Below, piece by piece: positions 21,721 to 33,135 of a DNA stretch of 64,000 nt; the first letter of the stretch is position 1, and the number at the start of each line of letters is the position of its first letter. The notes beneath the pieces were generated by a model, which was given only the letters and a program-made list of their open reading frames with translations, did no database searches and had not been told where the DNA came from. Source of the stretch: Cephalotrichum gorgonifer (lineage: Eukaryota > Ascomycota > Sordariomycetes > Microascales > Microascaceae); the NCBI GenBank assembly GCA_900312665.1, contig ONZQ02000001.1, positions 230,600-294,599 of the forward strand, written 5' to 3'. The position numbers were made by a program, and so were the translations under genes.

Positions 21721-22672
21721 TGAGTGGGAAGAAAGGATGAAAAGGACGGTATGACGTGGTGTAATTGTTATGGACCAGAAATGTATATATTTATGCGTGC
21801 AAACGACTGTGACCAACCCATTTTAAACTATACAGGGAGACTGAATCCTTTCTACACACGTCCAAATCTGCTCAACCATCGAACAACGTTGCATCCTATC
21901 CCTTGCTTTGAGATTTCCCTTGCTTATTCAACACGCTCTTTAGACATAGGTTTGGCAGGTATGAGGCTGCGATTATAGTTCATTGGCTTTGGCAACGCCA
22001 TCAAGGTCGTACTTGGCCCGGGAACTACGGTTCGCCCCGCTCCGAGGCCTTCAACCCTGTCTGTGTCTAGCTAAAAGTACTACCCACTCGGTCGAGTGGG
22101 GTCAGGCCCCGGCGTGAACTATCCTCCTGAAGGACGTGATCGCCTCATGTGTCAAAGCTAATGATTAACTCTGTAACATATCCGCCACTGTGCAGGGCAT
22201 CCTCATACATCGCGTGGATGAGCATGGCGGCTCCAATGCCGTGCTAGTCGATTCTACCGACTAGATGCATAGACACGATCCCCTCGCGGTCGTATTAGTC
22301 TCAAGACGGGAGCGCAGAGTTAGGTGGCTAGTGCGTGAAATGTGTCATCCAGGTTGCTCTCTTAATAGATGCTTCGGTACTGTTCTACTCGCAACAGGTG
22401 GCCTCCCCTGGCATGAAGGGTCGTAAAAACGTCCAAGATCTTGTACCGGAAAGCCGGCTGAGGAGTGATTGCCAATGGGGCCACATCGAATGGCTTTGTG
22501 GGAAACTATACGGTGACCAACGTTCCCTACGTCGTTGGGTTCCAATACCACAGCTTCAAGTGTTGCGTCCAGTGCGTGACCAGCCAGTTCTCTTACAGGC
22601 TTAGACTGAAGTTTGGGACCTCTACCTTAGGGTGTGAGAAGGCTAAAAATTGCCGTAGAATGCAACAAAAAG
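21721..22672. other. Intergenic, no gene seen
   Basis: The short open frames (68-89 codons) overlap each other on both strands and lack motifs. Confidence 0.4.
22667..22671 (-). terminator. Pol III T-run after tRNA-Ala(AGC)
   Basis: Five T residues on the minus strand lie directly after the discriminator base of the tRNA, as required for RNA polymerase III termination. Confidence 0.6.
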
Positions 22673-22788
22673 TGGACACACCAGGAATCGAACCAGGGAC
22701 CGCCTCTAACTTCAGATATGAATATCTTTCCTAGGTCGTGAGGACCTTTGGATGCTAAAGAGGAATTATACCACTAAACCATGCGCCC
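22673..22788 (-). tRNA. tRNA-Ala(AGC) with 44-nt intron
   Basis: Acceptor arms GGGCGCA and TGTGTCC pair over seven bases with two G-U pairs. The D-arm region reads GTTTAGTGGTATAATT. The anticodon stem CCTCT/AGAGG pairs perfectly and encloses the loop TTAGCA|T, giving anticodon AGC. The intron of about 44 nt sits at the canonical position after base 37. The T-arm contains GGTTCGATTCC (B box) with one U-U mismatch in its stem. The mature tRNA would be 72 nt plus CCA. The Ala assignment rests on the folded anticodon loop. Confidence 0.82.
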
Positions 22789-23660
22789 TTCATTGATGCC
22801 GGGACGTATCATTTTTTCCCAGACATGGATGGAAATGCTGAGAGCCACCAATAGAAATTGATGTTGCACCCCAACCAGCATACCATTGATGCTTGCGGCC
22901 CCACCACCCGGTCCCCCGTTTTAGGCGTTCGTGTCATGATTCTGGCTCGAATTTCGGATATACCTCCTTTTTTTGACCCGATTGTACGGCTCGTACGTGA
23001 GCCCGGGAGCCTGGTTCGGATCCATAAGCGGGACTGACCATGAACTCAACGCACCCCCGCCCCTTGACCTGTGGCCTCGACAGCTCCCCTGAGCTTACCC
23101 TTGAACCTATCGACAAGACACTCATCCTTATCATTGGCCGGCTACTATACAGGGAGTCCCTGAGTTATGAAGCTGTAACTTCATTGATTGTGATATCGAC
23201 TTTCCCCACTACCAAGACGGGTATAAGTCTGCCTTATACCAACAGCTCCCCTTGTATAAATTGCTCTTTAGGACCAGAATTAGATACAGATTTCCCCTGC
23301 ATCACATTAGTGGCCTTAGAGACACAATGGCGACACGACACAGCGGGGAGTAGATGGCCGAGATTTATAGCGATTGTTTCTACCAAGCCATGTGAGTCCA
23401 CTATGTGGTGACTGGGTCTAGTCATATCGGGGTGCCGGAGGAGGGCAAATTGGCCATATTTTGCGAAATCGGGACTTCGCGTGGCCTCGGTATCACATAG
23501 AGCCAAGAAAGGCGCGAGTTTTGCCCTTACGTTGGAGGAGAGAAGAAGTTGCCGGCCCGCTTGTAGAATACCAAGAGAAAGTGGAGAGGCTAGTATAGGA
23601 ACTGGCGCGGCGGGAGCAACCAAATTGTCGTGGTGCTCTTGACTAGGGTTGCTCTGTTGC
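22789..23660. other. Intergenic; weak open frame on minus strand
   Basis: A minus-strand frame of 142 codons at 23234-23662 (LGILQAGRQLLLSSNVRAKL; RHPDMTRPSHHIVD; INLGHLLPAVSCRHC) has protein-like composition. I do not recognise it, and no continuation by splicing was found. It could be an exon or a relic. Confidence 0.3.
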
Positions 23661-23661
23661 A

Positions 23662-23863
23662 CACGTGGGTTACAGGGAAGATGGGCAAGAAAATATGAAA
23701 TGCCCCTTATCGCAATTAACGACCCGGTGAGCCGTCAAGTGCGATGCCGACCAGGGGGGGTGGAGGATACTTGTAGTGCCGCACTAGAGTGGACGACGTT
23801 ACATTTAGAGCCTTAACTAGATCACTTTCTGCACTCATGCAGGCCCACGTGTAGGCCCACGTG
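23662..23863. promoter_or_regulatory. Three CACGTG sites upstream of the acid phosphatase
   Basis: CACGTG occurs at 23662-23667, 23846-23851 and 23858-23863. The last two lie within a tandem 12-bp unit GGCCCACGTGTA/GGCCCACGTGGG. CACGTG is the binding site of Pho4 in yeast and NUC-1 in Neurospora, the bHLH activators of phosphatase genes under phosphate starvation. The sites lie 290-490 bp before the phosphatase ATG. A TATATATA element is at 24067-24074. Confidence 0.5.
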
Positions 23864-24151
23864 GGCGAACCGTTGGACATCTTCCCCGTGTAATACTCGA
23901 TTTAACACTCTTAATCACACCTCACAACACGTATCTTGGAGTACCGCGCATAATTAACCCACGCGTTCCCATGAAAAGAAATTGGCCCCACTACAGCTCC
24001 GACCTTCGGTGCATTTGCCTCCTTCCGGAAGCACGATGCGCACGCGCTCAATCGCCTAGGCCGGCGTATATATAGTATTACGACACCCGGCGATCCTGGT
24101 GTATTTTGACCCCCCGATCAAGGACAAACCTTTAGCCGTCTCCATTTCGAA

Positions 24152-25854
24152 ATGCCGTCCCTATCCGTATGTTTGGGCACATGCCTAGCCCTTGCCGGCG
24201 CGGTGGCAGCCGGTGGACCGCGTTTCCTTGCGCCTAAGCAGGACATCAAGCTCTGGCGCAACAAGAACGCCGAGACTAGTCCTCTGACGTGGCTCGGAGC
24301 CAATGGCCCGTGGGCTGCCGGCCCCAACGTACACGGAATCTCGACCGACGTCCCAGACAACTGCTATGTCGACCAGGCCGCGTACGTGAGCAGGCATGGG
24401 TCGAGATACCCCGACAAGGGCGCATACGGGGAGTGGGTGGAGATGGAATCTAGGGTAAGTCGGCATCTCAACGGTGTCGAATGAGATAGCTCCTTTTTCA
24501 CTTACTAATGGGAGAAACTTTAGTTTTCGGCGGGCGGATATACCGCTGAAGGGGCACTCTCGTTCCTCCCAAACTGGAGGCCCGTTCTCACCAACCCCGA
24601 TATCCAAATCGCCATGGTGAGCCCGACTGGGCACAAGGAAGCAGCGGATATGGGCTACCAGCTCCGAACGAGGTAAATATGCGAGAAGCTGCTTTCCATC
24701 ATTTTACACCTATATCTAACGAGACTCGAAAAAGGTACCCGCAGCTGTACAACGACGGTGACGAGTTCACCATCTGGGCCAACAACTACACCCGAGTCCT
24801 CCAGACCGCAAACAGCTTCATGAATGGCTTCCTCGGCGCCAGCGCCCCGACCCTCGGCAACATCATTGCCGTCACGGGGAAAGGTTACGCCGAGTCCCTT
24901 GGCAACTCTCTTGCTCCGTCGGATATGTGTCCGAACTTTAAGGATGCCAGCGGAGGAGACTACATCACCCAGTGGAACAGCATATGGCAGCCACAGGTGC
25001 AAGAGCGGCTCCAGAAGCTGATCACCGGCAACCTGACGCTCACCCTCAGCGACGTCAACCTCATGCCGTACCTGTGCGGCTTCGAGAGCCAGATCACGGG
25101 CCGCATGTCCCCCTTCTGCGACGTCTTCACGGAGGAGGAGCTCAAGATGTACCAGTACTCCAATGACCTCCGGTACTACTATGGTATCGGACCCGGCACG
25201 GACCTGCCCGCTAAGATGATGACGCCCTTCCTCGACAGTCTCATCGACCACTTCGTCCAGGGCCCGGGACAGGAGGGGGTCGGCCTCGACGGCTCTTCGA
25301 CCTTCGCGGTCCCCAAGCTCCTCATGTCGTTCTTGAACGACGGCCAGCTGAACGAGCTCATCACCGCCAGCGGCGTCTTCGACGAGCAGGAGCCGCTCTC
25401 GGCGACGGAGAAGGACGACGACCGCCTGTGGATGGGGTCCCGTTTCACAACAATGAGGGGCACCATCGCCTTCGAGCGCCTCAACTGCCGCGTCCCGTCG
25501 TCCGAGAGCGGAAACGCGACGGTCCCCGTCAGCGCGCCCATCCCGACCCCCACCGCTGGCGGCCGCTGCAAGCCCTCGCCGCCCCCTTATGATGGCCCCA
25601 CCACGAACGCGACGTTCGTGCGCATCAGGTTGAACGACCAGGTGTACCCCGTCCCCTCGTGCCAGGACGGCCCCGGCCGGTCTTGTGGACTGGAGGAGTA
25701 TTCGGCGTACGTCAAGGCGAAGTACGCGGAGGAGGGCAACTGGATTGCGAACTGCAATGTCACTCAGCCGGGCGCGCCGACTGTTGTTCCTGGGGCGAGT
25801 TTCTTCACGAACCTTGCTCAGCCGCATCTCGCCAAGTTTACCTTGGGCGCGTGA
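24152..25854 (+). CDS. Secreted histidine acid phosphatase (phytase/acid phosphatase family)
   Basis: A phosphomonoesterase of 523 residues with a signal peptide (VCLGTCLALAGAVAAG). Three exons: 24152-24454, 24524-24672, 24735-25854; phases add to an exact multiple of three. Exon 1 ends just after the catalytic motif SRHGSRYPDKGAYGEW, in which the His forms the phospho-enzyme. Exon 2 gives AMVSPTGHKEAADMGYQLRTRYP. The position of the usual proton-donor His-Asp pair appears to read LMSFLNDGQLNE, Asn-Asp instead of His-Asp. Eight or more cysteines and several N-glycosylation sequons fit an extracellular enzyme. The substrate (phytate or other esters) cannot be read from sequence. Upstream CACGTG sites suggest phosphate control. 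Confidence 0.9.
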
Positions 25855-25964
25855 GGGTGACCCCTTTAGTCTGTGAGTTGGGGGTGTATTCTAGGTTCCA
25901 TTCTTTTACGCAGTAGTTCCTTTGTTATTGTGCGGACATGCCGCATCTGTAATTATTTAGTTCC

Positions 25965-26056
25965 AGTATATAATTCAAAACCCACTATTTAGATGTATTA
26001 GTATATAATTCAAAATACACTATTTAGATGTATTAGTATATAATTCAAAATACACT
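25965..26056. repeat. Tandem repeat, 35-bp unit, about 2.6 copies
   Basis: The unit starts AGTATATAATTCAAAA and repeats at 25965, 26000 and 26035 with only a few differences. It is AT-rich and lies about 110 bp after the phosphatase stop codon. Confidence 0.85.
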
Positions 26057-26693
26057 CTTGAAATATATGCTGTTCGTTGATTCCAGTTGACTCTCTCGTC
26101 ACTGCCCACTCTTTGCTCATAGGTAATACACCCCTGATGGTGCAGCGTACTATAATTGAACTTATTATTCTATTGCGACGCGCCGCATGCTAAGGACGCG
26201 TACTCCTACCGAGGCTATCGTTAGTTACCCCTCCCTGCGTACGTATTCACATGTGGAGCTAGTGTAGAGTTATATTATCCGTCAACTATTATCGCGCACG
26301 TGCTGATCACGCTACCTTTTCCTTGGCTGTCCATTTAATGTCATTCTAGTGTCTTGACGTTCGGTGAACAGTTGGGGACTCTCGCTTTAGTACGAGTACG
26401 CTTGCTAGCGGAATGCAACGCCACGGTACTACCGATACTTGCCAAGGCTGGGGCATGATGCACCGCCTAGTGCCAATCTTACGACACAATGCAACTTAAG
26501 CGGAAGGTCATCGGCATATTTGCCCAAACCGGCCACATCCGGTCATTGGAGCGGGTGTTAGCGGCGATCGCCTTGTCCCCTTCCACTCGGCATCCATAAT
26601 GAGTATTAGTATTAGAAAAAGGGGGGATCTGGTCCACTCCTATATAACGGCGGCGAGTCGTTCTTCCTAAGCTATCGTCAAATACTCCCACTG

Positions 26694-26714
26694 AATATAT
26701 ATATATATATATAT
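26694..26714. repeat. (AT)n microsatellite
   Basis: About ten AT units followed by a T run, 30 bp upstream of the start codon at 26744. It is probably within the 5' leader or core promoter. Confidence 0.8.
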
Positions 26715-26743
26715 TTTTTTTAATATTGGGGCCCGACACAAAG

Positions 26744-28119
26744 ATGAAGGTTTCCCAGATAATGTCTATTCTCGCTGGCGCGGGCTCGGCTGCCCTCGCG
26801 GCCACAAGCGGCACCCTTGACGTCCTATCCATGAATGTCGCGGGGCTTCCGCCGATTTTTAACGGCAATGATGTTCCTGGGGACAAGACGACAAACTCTC
26901 GGTTGATAGGCTCTTACTTTGCCCAGTACGCATATGATGTCATCAATGTCCAGGAGGTACGGTAGTCGTTTCCCCGGAGAGAACCCTTCGAGCTTTGCTA
27001 ACCATCGGCGTCTAGGATTTCAACTACCACGCATACATCTACGAGACAGACAATCACCCCTATCGCACTGCTACAACCGGAGGCGCGGCGATTGGCTCCG
27101 GCCTCAATACTCTTGCCAACTTCCCCTGGATCAACTTCACCAGGGTCAAGTGGGACACCTGTTCCAACGCCTCGGGCGCCGACTGCCTCACCCCCAAGGG
27201 CTTCACCTTCATGAGGGTGCAGGTCGACGACGGGGTCTACGTGGACATGTACAACCTCCACACCGACGCTGGCACGGAGCCCGGTGACCTCTCGGCGCGG
27301 AATAGCAATCTGCAACAGGTGGCTTCGTATATCGATACCTGGAGCACGGGCAATGCGGTCATCGTGTTCGGGGACACGAACTCCCGGTACACGCGCACCA
27401 GTGACGACATCCGCATCTTCGTCGAGCAGAACGGCATGAAGGATCCGTGGGTGGAGCTGATCCACGGGGGCACAGCTCCGAGCCAGGAGATGCTCTGCCA
27501 GAACCCCAGCATCACGAATGAGTGCGAGGTCGTCGACAAGATATTCTATCGCGGGAGCGCGATTGTCGACCTGGCGGCGACGGCGTGGAGCTACGAGAGC
27601 AGCAAGTTCCTGCAGCCCGATGGAAACATCCTCTCCGACCACAATCCCATCATGGCAAAGTTCGACTGGAAGCTCTCCAGCAGCTTCCGGCAGTCGACTT
27701 ACTCGGGTGGCCCGCACGGGACCTGGTTCACGGACTTGACGACCTTGAGCGGCAAGACCGGCTCCATCAAGACGTCTGAGATTGCGTTTGCCGGTGCTTC
27801 GCGCTTGGACTCGATCGGGCTTACTCTCGCGGACGGGACCAAGTTTTCTCACGGTGGATCGGGTGGAACGGCTGTGAAGTTGTCGCTGGGGCAGGGCGAG
27901 TACTGGACGAGTGCCGTGCTTTGCCAAGGCCAGAAGGATGGTCGTACTAGGAACTTCTACGCCGAGGCGACAACTAGTGCTGGGAAGACTCTTGCCGCTG
28001 GCACTAAGACGTCGGATTGCAGTACGTTCAACGCGCCGAGTGGGTGGCAGATTGTGGGCTTCCTTGGGCAGACGGGGGATGAGGTTGACCAGCTGGCGTT
28101 TATCTATGCGCCCCAGTAG
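26744..28119 (+). CDS. Secreted DNase-I-fold (EEP) protein with C-terminal jacalin-like domain
   Basis: A protein of 438 residues in two exons (26744-26956, 27016-28119). A signal peptide (MSILAGAGSAALAA) precedes an endonuclease/exonuclease/phosphatase domain with the conserved points LDVLSMNVAGLPP, the metal-binding Glu in DVINVQE, VIVFGDTNSRYTR (catalytic Asp and Asn) and ILSDHNPIMAKF (catalytic His). After about residue 300 a jacalin-type lectin fold follows: GGPHGTWFTDLTTLSG, IAFAGASRLDSIGLTLADG, and GFLGQTGDEVDQLAFIYAPQ. The lectin part should bind sugars and target the enzyme to a surface. Whether the substrate is DNA, a phosphoinositide or a sphingolipid cannot be told. Confidence 0.88.
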
Positions 28120-28241
28120 TTACGATATTAATGTTTAACGGGGAGTAATACATGCACACATTGGATGAAGTAACTAAATTTGCTTTGCAGTAACAGAATG
28201 AGATCTGGCGGGGCAAGTTTGTATGCAAATCTTAGTCGCAC

Positions 28242-29834
28242 TTATCCAGGGTTTGTAGGAACCCAAGTGCTTATGAATCTTTCAACCAAATGCTCCCCAT
28301 ATCTCTCTGACCCAATGCTTCTCAAAAGGCGTTGCAAGTTCGTGTCCAGTTGCCAGCCCTTTATATCCCAAAATAGCCTTCTGTGATGAATGTCCTCTGA
28401 AAATGCGGGATTCGTTTGTAGATACTTCGCGCCGGGCAATGTGCCAGGACTGAAGTACCATAATCCCCACCGGGACCTGTCCTCGTGACAATTCGCGGTG
28501 GTGGGCTCTGGAGGTACAGGTATTAACGTAGACAGCTCAGCCCGTTTTAGCTTTGGCATCTGCAAACATGCTCGCCCGAATCCCTCTATCAGTGGCATGA
28601 GTGAATCGTCGTCTGGAAATAGTTGTTGGGCATGTATATCACCCCCTATCTGCCCCCTTGGAGTGAAGGATATTGCAATTTCAGCATCCTCCTCCTCGCT
28701 GGGAGCGTATCCTGGAGGAACCTCTGACTCTGATACCGGAGGCACCTCCCGGCGGGGGGATCTGCGTCCCGGGTGCTGAGGATCACAGAAGTAATGGCCA
28801 CCGGATGGTCGTCCCGTCCCAAAATGAACTACCAGGTGTTCCACATTTTGCCAATAAGGCTCTACCAAATCCTGGGACGGACTAGGCGAGAATATCGACC
28901 CATCAATGACACCCGATATCGTGAGGTATCTAAGTGTGCTTATGCCTCCTGTGGCCGTACGGATGGCGTTGCTTAGCGTATCGACGTTGGATTCCCCTGG
29001 AAGATGAGAGCCAATATAGAAGTGTGGATTCCAGTAGAAGATAGAATCCATATGTAAAGAAAGGGATTGTAAAGCCGGTAGTTGAGGGAAATCTTCTGCA
29101 AATGCCTGAGCTAAATCGCGGAGATGAGCCCGACGCAGCATAACATATCGGATTTCCCAGTCGTTCATCCTCCAGTCGCCGACACGAAGGCTTGGTAACC
29201 TGGCAGCTATGTCGATGGGAACGCGATCGCAGATATTTCGTGTTATATGAGGTATAAAGAAAGACCTTACCACAGGCACTGCTGGCAGCTCTGATGCACG
29301 AAGGAGACGAAGGTACGAGTATCGCCATCGCCAGTGCCATAAATCGATATTATAGTCGTTGTCCCAGTCTCGGTGTAGACGTAGCATTTCGGAGTACTTA
29401 AACGAGGGCGACGAACGACAAAGAAAGGGGTGGTCCGAGGTTGAATATACATCCTCAAGGCGAAGTGTAATATAGCCGTCTTTATGAACATCCCAAGTCT
29501 TCAGAGAGTGGAAGAGACGATGGATTGCAGTCGTGAATATCTCATCGTTCGCCTGCCTGTTGTCCTCACGCTCAAACCGACAGCGTACATCATCGCTATA
29601 TGCAGGCAGTATAACGTAGTACTTGATAATGTTGACATATCGGTGGCGGCCAGAATTAACGATCTCTTGGAAGCGGTCTAGGTCGGTGCTTCTCAGCCGG
29701 ATTTCCCTGAATGTCTGTCGTTCGATGGCCGCTTGCCAAGGGCGTGAGATAGTAGCCAAGGCTGGCTTATCAAAAGCTGGATCTTGAAAGAATGAACTGA
29801 TCTCATCGTAGATGATTTGGGGCAGCTTGTCCAT
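28242..29834 (-). CDS. F-box/DUF6546-like fungal protein
   Basis: A single intact frame of 530 residues from ATG at 29834. The start, MDKLPQIIYDEISSFFQ, resembles a reduced F-box, followed by ALATISRPWQAAIERQTFRE. The central part has leucine-rich features (LPALQSLSLHMDSIFYWNP; ISTLRYLTISGVIDGS) and the C-terminal part has MPLIEGFGRACLQMPKLKRA and FWDIKGWQLDTNLQRLLRSI. This matches the expanded fungal family annotated with DUF6546, from memory. Its members probably act as substrate adaptors, but this is unproven. Unlike the F-box gene at 6177-7699 it has no lesions. Confidence 0.75.
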   Translation of the reverse strand: MDKLPQIIYDEISSFFQDPAFDKPALATISRPWQAAIERQTFREIRLRSTDLDRFQEIVNSGRHRYVNIIKYYVILPAYSDDVRCRFEREDNRQANDEIFTTAIHRLFHSLKTWDVHKDGYITLRLEDVYSTSDHPFLCRSSPSFKYSEMLRLHRDWDNDYNIDLWHWRWRYSYLRLLRASELPAVPVVRSFFIPHITRNICDRVPIDIAARLPSLRVGDWRMNDWEIRYVMLRRAHLRDLAQAFAEDFPQLPALQSLSLHMDSIFYWNPHFYIGSHLPGESNVDTLSNAIRTATGGISTLRYLTISGVIDGSIFSPSPSQDLVEPYWQNVEHLVVHFGTGRPSGGHYFCDPQHPGRRSPRREVPPVSESEVPPGYAPSEEEDAEIAISFTPRGQIGGDIHAQQLFPDDDSLMPLIEGFGRACLQMPKLKRAELSTLIPVPPEPTTANCHEDRSRWGLWYFSPGTLPGAKYLQTNPAFSEDIHHRRLFWDIKGWQLDTNLQRLLRSIGSERYGEHLVERFISTWVPTNPG

Positions 29835-31375
29835 TTTAGCAGCTGAGATAGAGTTGACGTAATAGGTGTGTTGTGGAGGTAGGTCCTCGTAAAGTTGAGA
29901 TAATTTACCTCACCTGCATCAGGTTAGCATATGGAATAGTTACCTACAAATAAGATCAAGATGCCTGAAATTTCAGGGACCTGTCACCTGCAGTAGCAGG
30001 CCGATGCCCACAGCCGCCCCCTGCTAGGTAGATTCTGTCGGATGGTCATAGCGATATTACAAGGGTCTGAGACGCTACCACGTATGTCAGATTAAGTACA
30101 GAGTAGCAAGATATCGCAATCCCCTGCAATTGTAGGCCTGACAGCTGACAGGGAAGTTGCTCATGTACATGCATCTTATGTGTGTAAGGGGGAGCATCCT
30201 TCACACATAGACATCACGAATATGAAGGACAAGGTGGTCCCGTTTTGCATGCATTGGACTGAGTACATGTAACTATGTCAGGCACCTGTAAGAAAGGATA
30301 TTCCAACTTACGTCATTGCCGCATACCTAACTACATCGCTCGGATGAGCCAGTGCCAGATCAATGTCATTATCTAGCGCGTTTTTCTTTTGCGCGTTTTT
30401 TTTTCTTTTTACAGTCGTCTCGATAGGGGACATACTTTCAACGGTTGATAGGGTAGAAGCGGTTTGCCAGACCTATTGACACCGACCTCAGCCCTGCCTG
30501 CTCCCGTCTAAGGTGATAGGAATCCTGCATATATAAGCCGAGGCGAGAGAGAAAGAGATGACGTGGAGTTACCTATCACCTGGCGCAGCTACGTGGACTT
30601 ATTTAGCTGTATAGATCGTCTCGCTGGGTGGCGTTGAGGCTCATGTGGCGGTGAGCAAGAAACTCCCTCCCTCCGCGGCATCTTCCAGGTCCCACGAGAG
30701 ACATGCCTGAATTGCGCCTCAGCTTTCATCCGCCTTAGTTCGATGTCACTCTCCCGCTGGGAATTGTCTTGCACATTTGTGCCCGACAGCCACACTCCAG
30801 GCCCGATATAAGGATAGGTGTGTGGTTGGCTGTGGGGACTGTTGAAACGACAAGATACATGGTAGTTACTATGCAACCCTCGACGGGCTTGTACTACAAC
30901 GTGGTGTGATTAGTTGTAGTGGGACTCACCGTCACTGGACGGTGACCCCTCCCGATTCCACGCCCGAGGGGTCAGATCCAACATCCTGCTTTGACCTCTG
31001 ATGATCCCCAGCTGGCAGGATCGAGCCGGTTGCAGGAAGTGAAAACTCGGACTTCTCCACTTCCGATTTGGCCCAAAATACAAATGAGTAGCTATTGATT
31101 CGCCTTTTGGCTGCAGTGATTGTCATCAGCTACATGTGACGCATGCTCCACCGTGCTCATGCTGTACAAGCCAGATGTCTGGCTGCGTTACCTCCTCCAC
31201 GTGCAGTGGATGGTACCAACCCGGGTTTCAATCGGTACCACAAGTACTGGCAAGTCCCAAATCCTTGCATATTGCAATCAGTGCCATTGGATGGATTGAC
31301 TTCCATCTTCATACGGGATCGCGCATCCAAAGTCAACAACCACTCTCCCGAATGGAATAGCCATAGGGTGCTATT
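29835..31375. other. Intergenic, no gene seen
   Basis: The stretch contains T-rich low-complexity sequence near 30380-30410 and short overlapping frames without motifs. Confidence 0.45.
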
Positions 31376-33135
31376 CTACTTTAGTGGCGTAGCCTTCACG
31401 GGCAGGGAGTGCTTCTTGGACTTCGAGACCGGCGTGAAGCCGTCATAATAGGCATAAATGTCCTCATCCGTCAGATGAGCATCGGCAGGTATGCTCATGT
31501 CGAACCTGCGGAAGAGCGTCCCAATGATCAGTCGAGTCTCGATCCGTGCCAGCTCGATGCCGGGACACACCCGCGTGCCCTTGCTGAAGTTCACGAGATA
31601 CCTCTCGAGCTTCTCGGCACCGGGCTCTAGCCAGCGCTCCGGGCGGAATACGTCATGATCCGGGCCCCAAATCGACGGGTCATCCAGGACCATGGGGAGA
31701 GACATGCTCATCAGCGTACCCGGAGGGAGCGTGTAACCCTGGAAGTGTGTCGGCTCCGTCTCGTTGACCCGGGTGAGGCGGCAGACCGCACCTGGTGACG
31801 TGCGAAAGGTTTCCTTGATTACGGCGTTCAGGTAGGGGAGGTTATCAAGGGTCGACATCGGTGGGTTCGTGTCTGGATTGGGCCACGCGTTGACAAGCTC
31901 CTTCTGCAGGCGCTCCATCACCTGCCGGTTTCGCAGAACTGCATATGTGCCCGAAGTCAGTGTATACCCAACAGTCTCCCATCCGCCGCTCCAAATGGTC
32001 ATGGCATGCTGCGCTAGTGTGTCCACTGTCCTCTCAGATTCCCTCAGCGACTTGTGGTTTAGGAAGACCTCGAACATGACAGCGTGATTCAGATCTGAGG
32101 AAGCAGAAGCCCCTGCTTGGTACTTTTCCGAAGTCTTCAACACAAGCGTTTTGGCGAACTTAATTTACAGTTAGCGGGATAGCCTCGTTGGAGATAGTCT
32201 TGCATATACTTGCTTTGAAGAAGGCCAGGAATGCCGCTCCAGGTTCCCTGAATCCAAGAAGCATCTTGATCTGCTGCCTCAGAAGCGACCACAGTAACGG
32301 GAACCAAAAGGGAGTGAAGCGGCCTAGATGGGTCAGTCCCAGGACGCTGTCGTAGCTCTTGTCGCACATGTTGGCGGACATCTGCTCGTCCTCAAGAAAG
32401 CCGTAATCTTCCCCAAAGAGAAATTGCGTGGCGATCTCTGCTGGAGTGGCACGGAATATCAACCTGCGTGTGTCCTCCGAGTCAATACAGTTATTATCCG
32501 CGAGGTATGGGCCCCTTGGGCACCCGAGAAGTCTTTGTTGTTGGCTTACGCAAGGTCGATGGTTTTGTCCTCATTGCTGTGATCCCGGATTTTATCACAT
32601 GCTCGGCTAATACGCTCGTCTATCATGTCCTTAAGCTGGAGCGCCTTCCTGCGAGAGAAGGAATCGCCAAAGGCGGCTTTCTTTCGGGCCCACGTCTCGT
32701 AATCTTCGGTGGCGAAGAGCGCATGTGAGAGGCCATACTGCTTGGCTGTCATGGCTTCCTTCTTCAGAGTGTTGAAGCCGAACAGGGTGTCAAAGTAGGT
32801 AGAGTCCCCAATGTGAACCTCATTGGGGCCCAAGCGGATAATTGGTCCTTGTCAAGCAGGTTAGGACGCGATATGATGACATAGAGCCTGCTTAGAGGCA
32901 TACCATATTTCTTGTGGAGCTTGGGCAGCTGCGCCCAGAGACGGCCTTGCTGGATGCTGTCCCAATAGAATTCATAGAGGCGTGATGCAGCGGCTATCTT
33001 TGGGCCAGGGATACTTGAGAGAGGATGCCCAAAAAGACGGAATGTGTAAACGACGGCCTTCCACGAGACGATAAGCAGGCCGGCATAGAGCCCGACCTCC
33101 GCCTTGTGATCGAACAAGTGTTCGACGATGCCCAT
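31376..33135 (-). CDS. Cytochrome P450 monooxygenase
   Basis: A heme-thiolate enzyme of 520 residues with an N-terminal membrane anchor (LYAGLLIVSWKAVVYTFRLF). Exons: 33135-32904, 32847-32550, 32463-32214, 32158-31376. Landmarks in order are HPLSSIPGPKIAAASRLYEF, the I helix MTIWSGGWETVGYTLTSG, the ExxR motif KETFRTSPGAVCR, FRPERWLEP, and the heme loop FSKGTRVCPGIELAR with its Cys ligand. The third intron is of the GC-AG class (donor GCAAGT at 32213); only this choice keeps the frame. All conserved residues are present, so the enzyme should be active. No biosynthetic core gene lies nearby, so the substrate is unknown. It resembles the large group of fungal P450s acting on secondary metabolites. 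Confidence 0.93.

Larger units (their letters stand above)
25855..26743. other. Intergenic with tandem repeat and AT microsatellite
   Basis: Apart from the 35-bp tandem repeat (25965-26056) and an (AT)n/T-run just before the next gene, no gene is seen. The minus-strand frame at 26479-26886 overlaps the next gene and is a shadow. Confidence 0.5.

Noticed and set aside
24655..25827. 390-codon open frame on the minus strand
   Set aside because: Antisense shadow of the acid phosphatase exon 3, Arg/Val-rich, no motif.
25965..26056. Possible CRISPR-like array
   Set aside because: Contiguous tandem copies without spacers in a eukaryotic genome; a simple tandem repeat.
26998..27927. 309-codon minus-strand frame
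   Set aside because: Antisense shadow of the EEP/jacalin gene.
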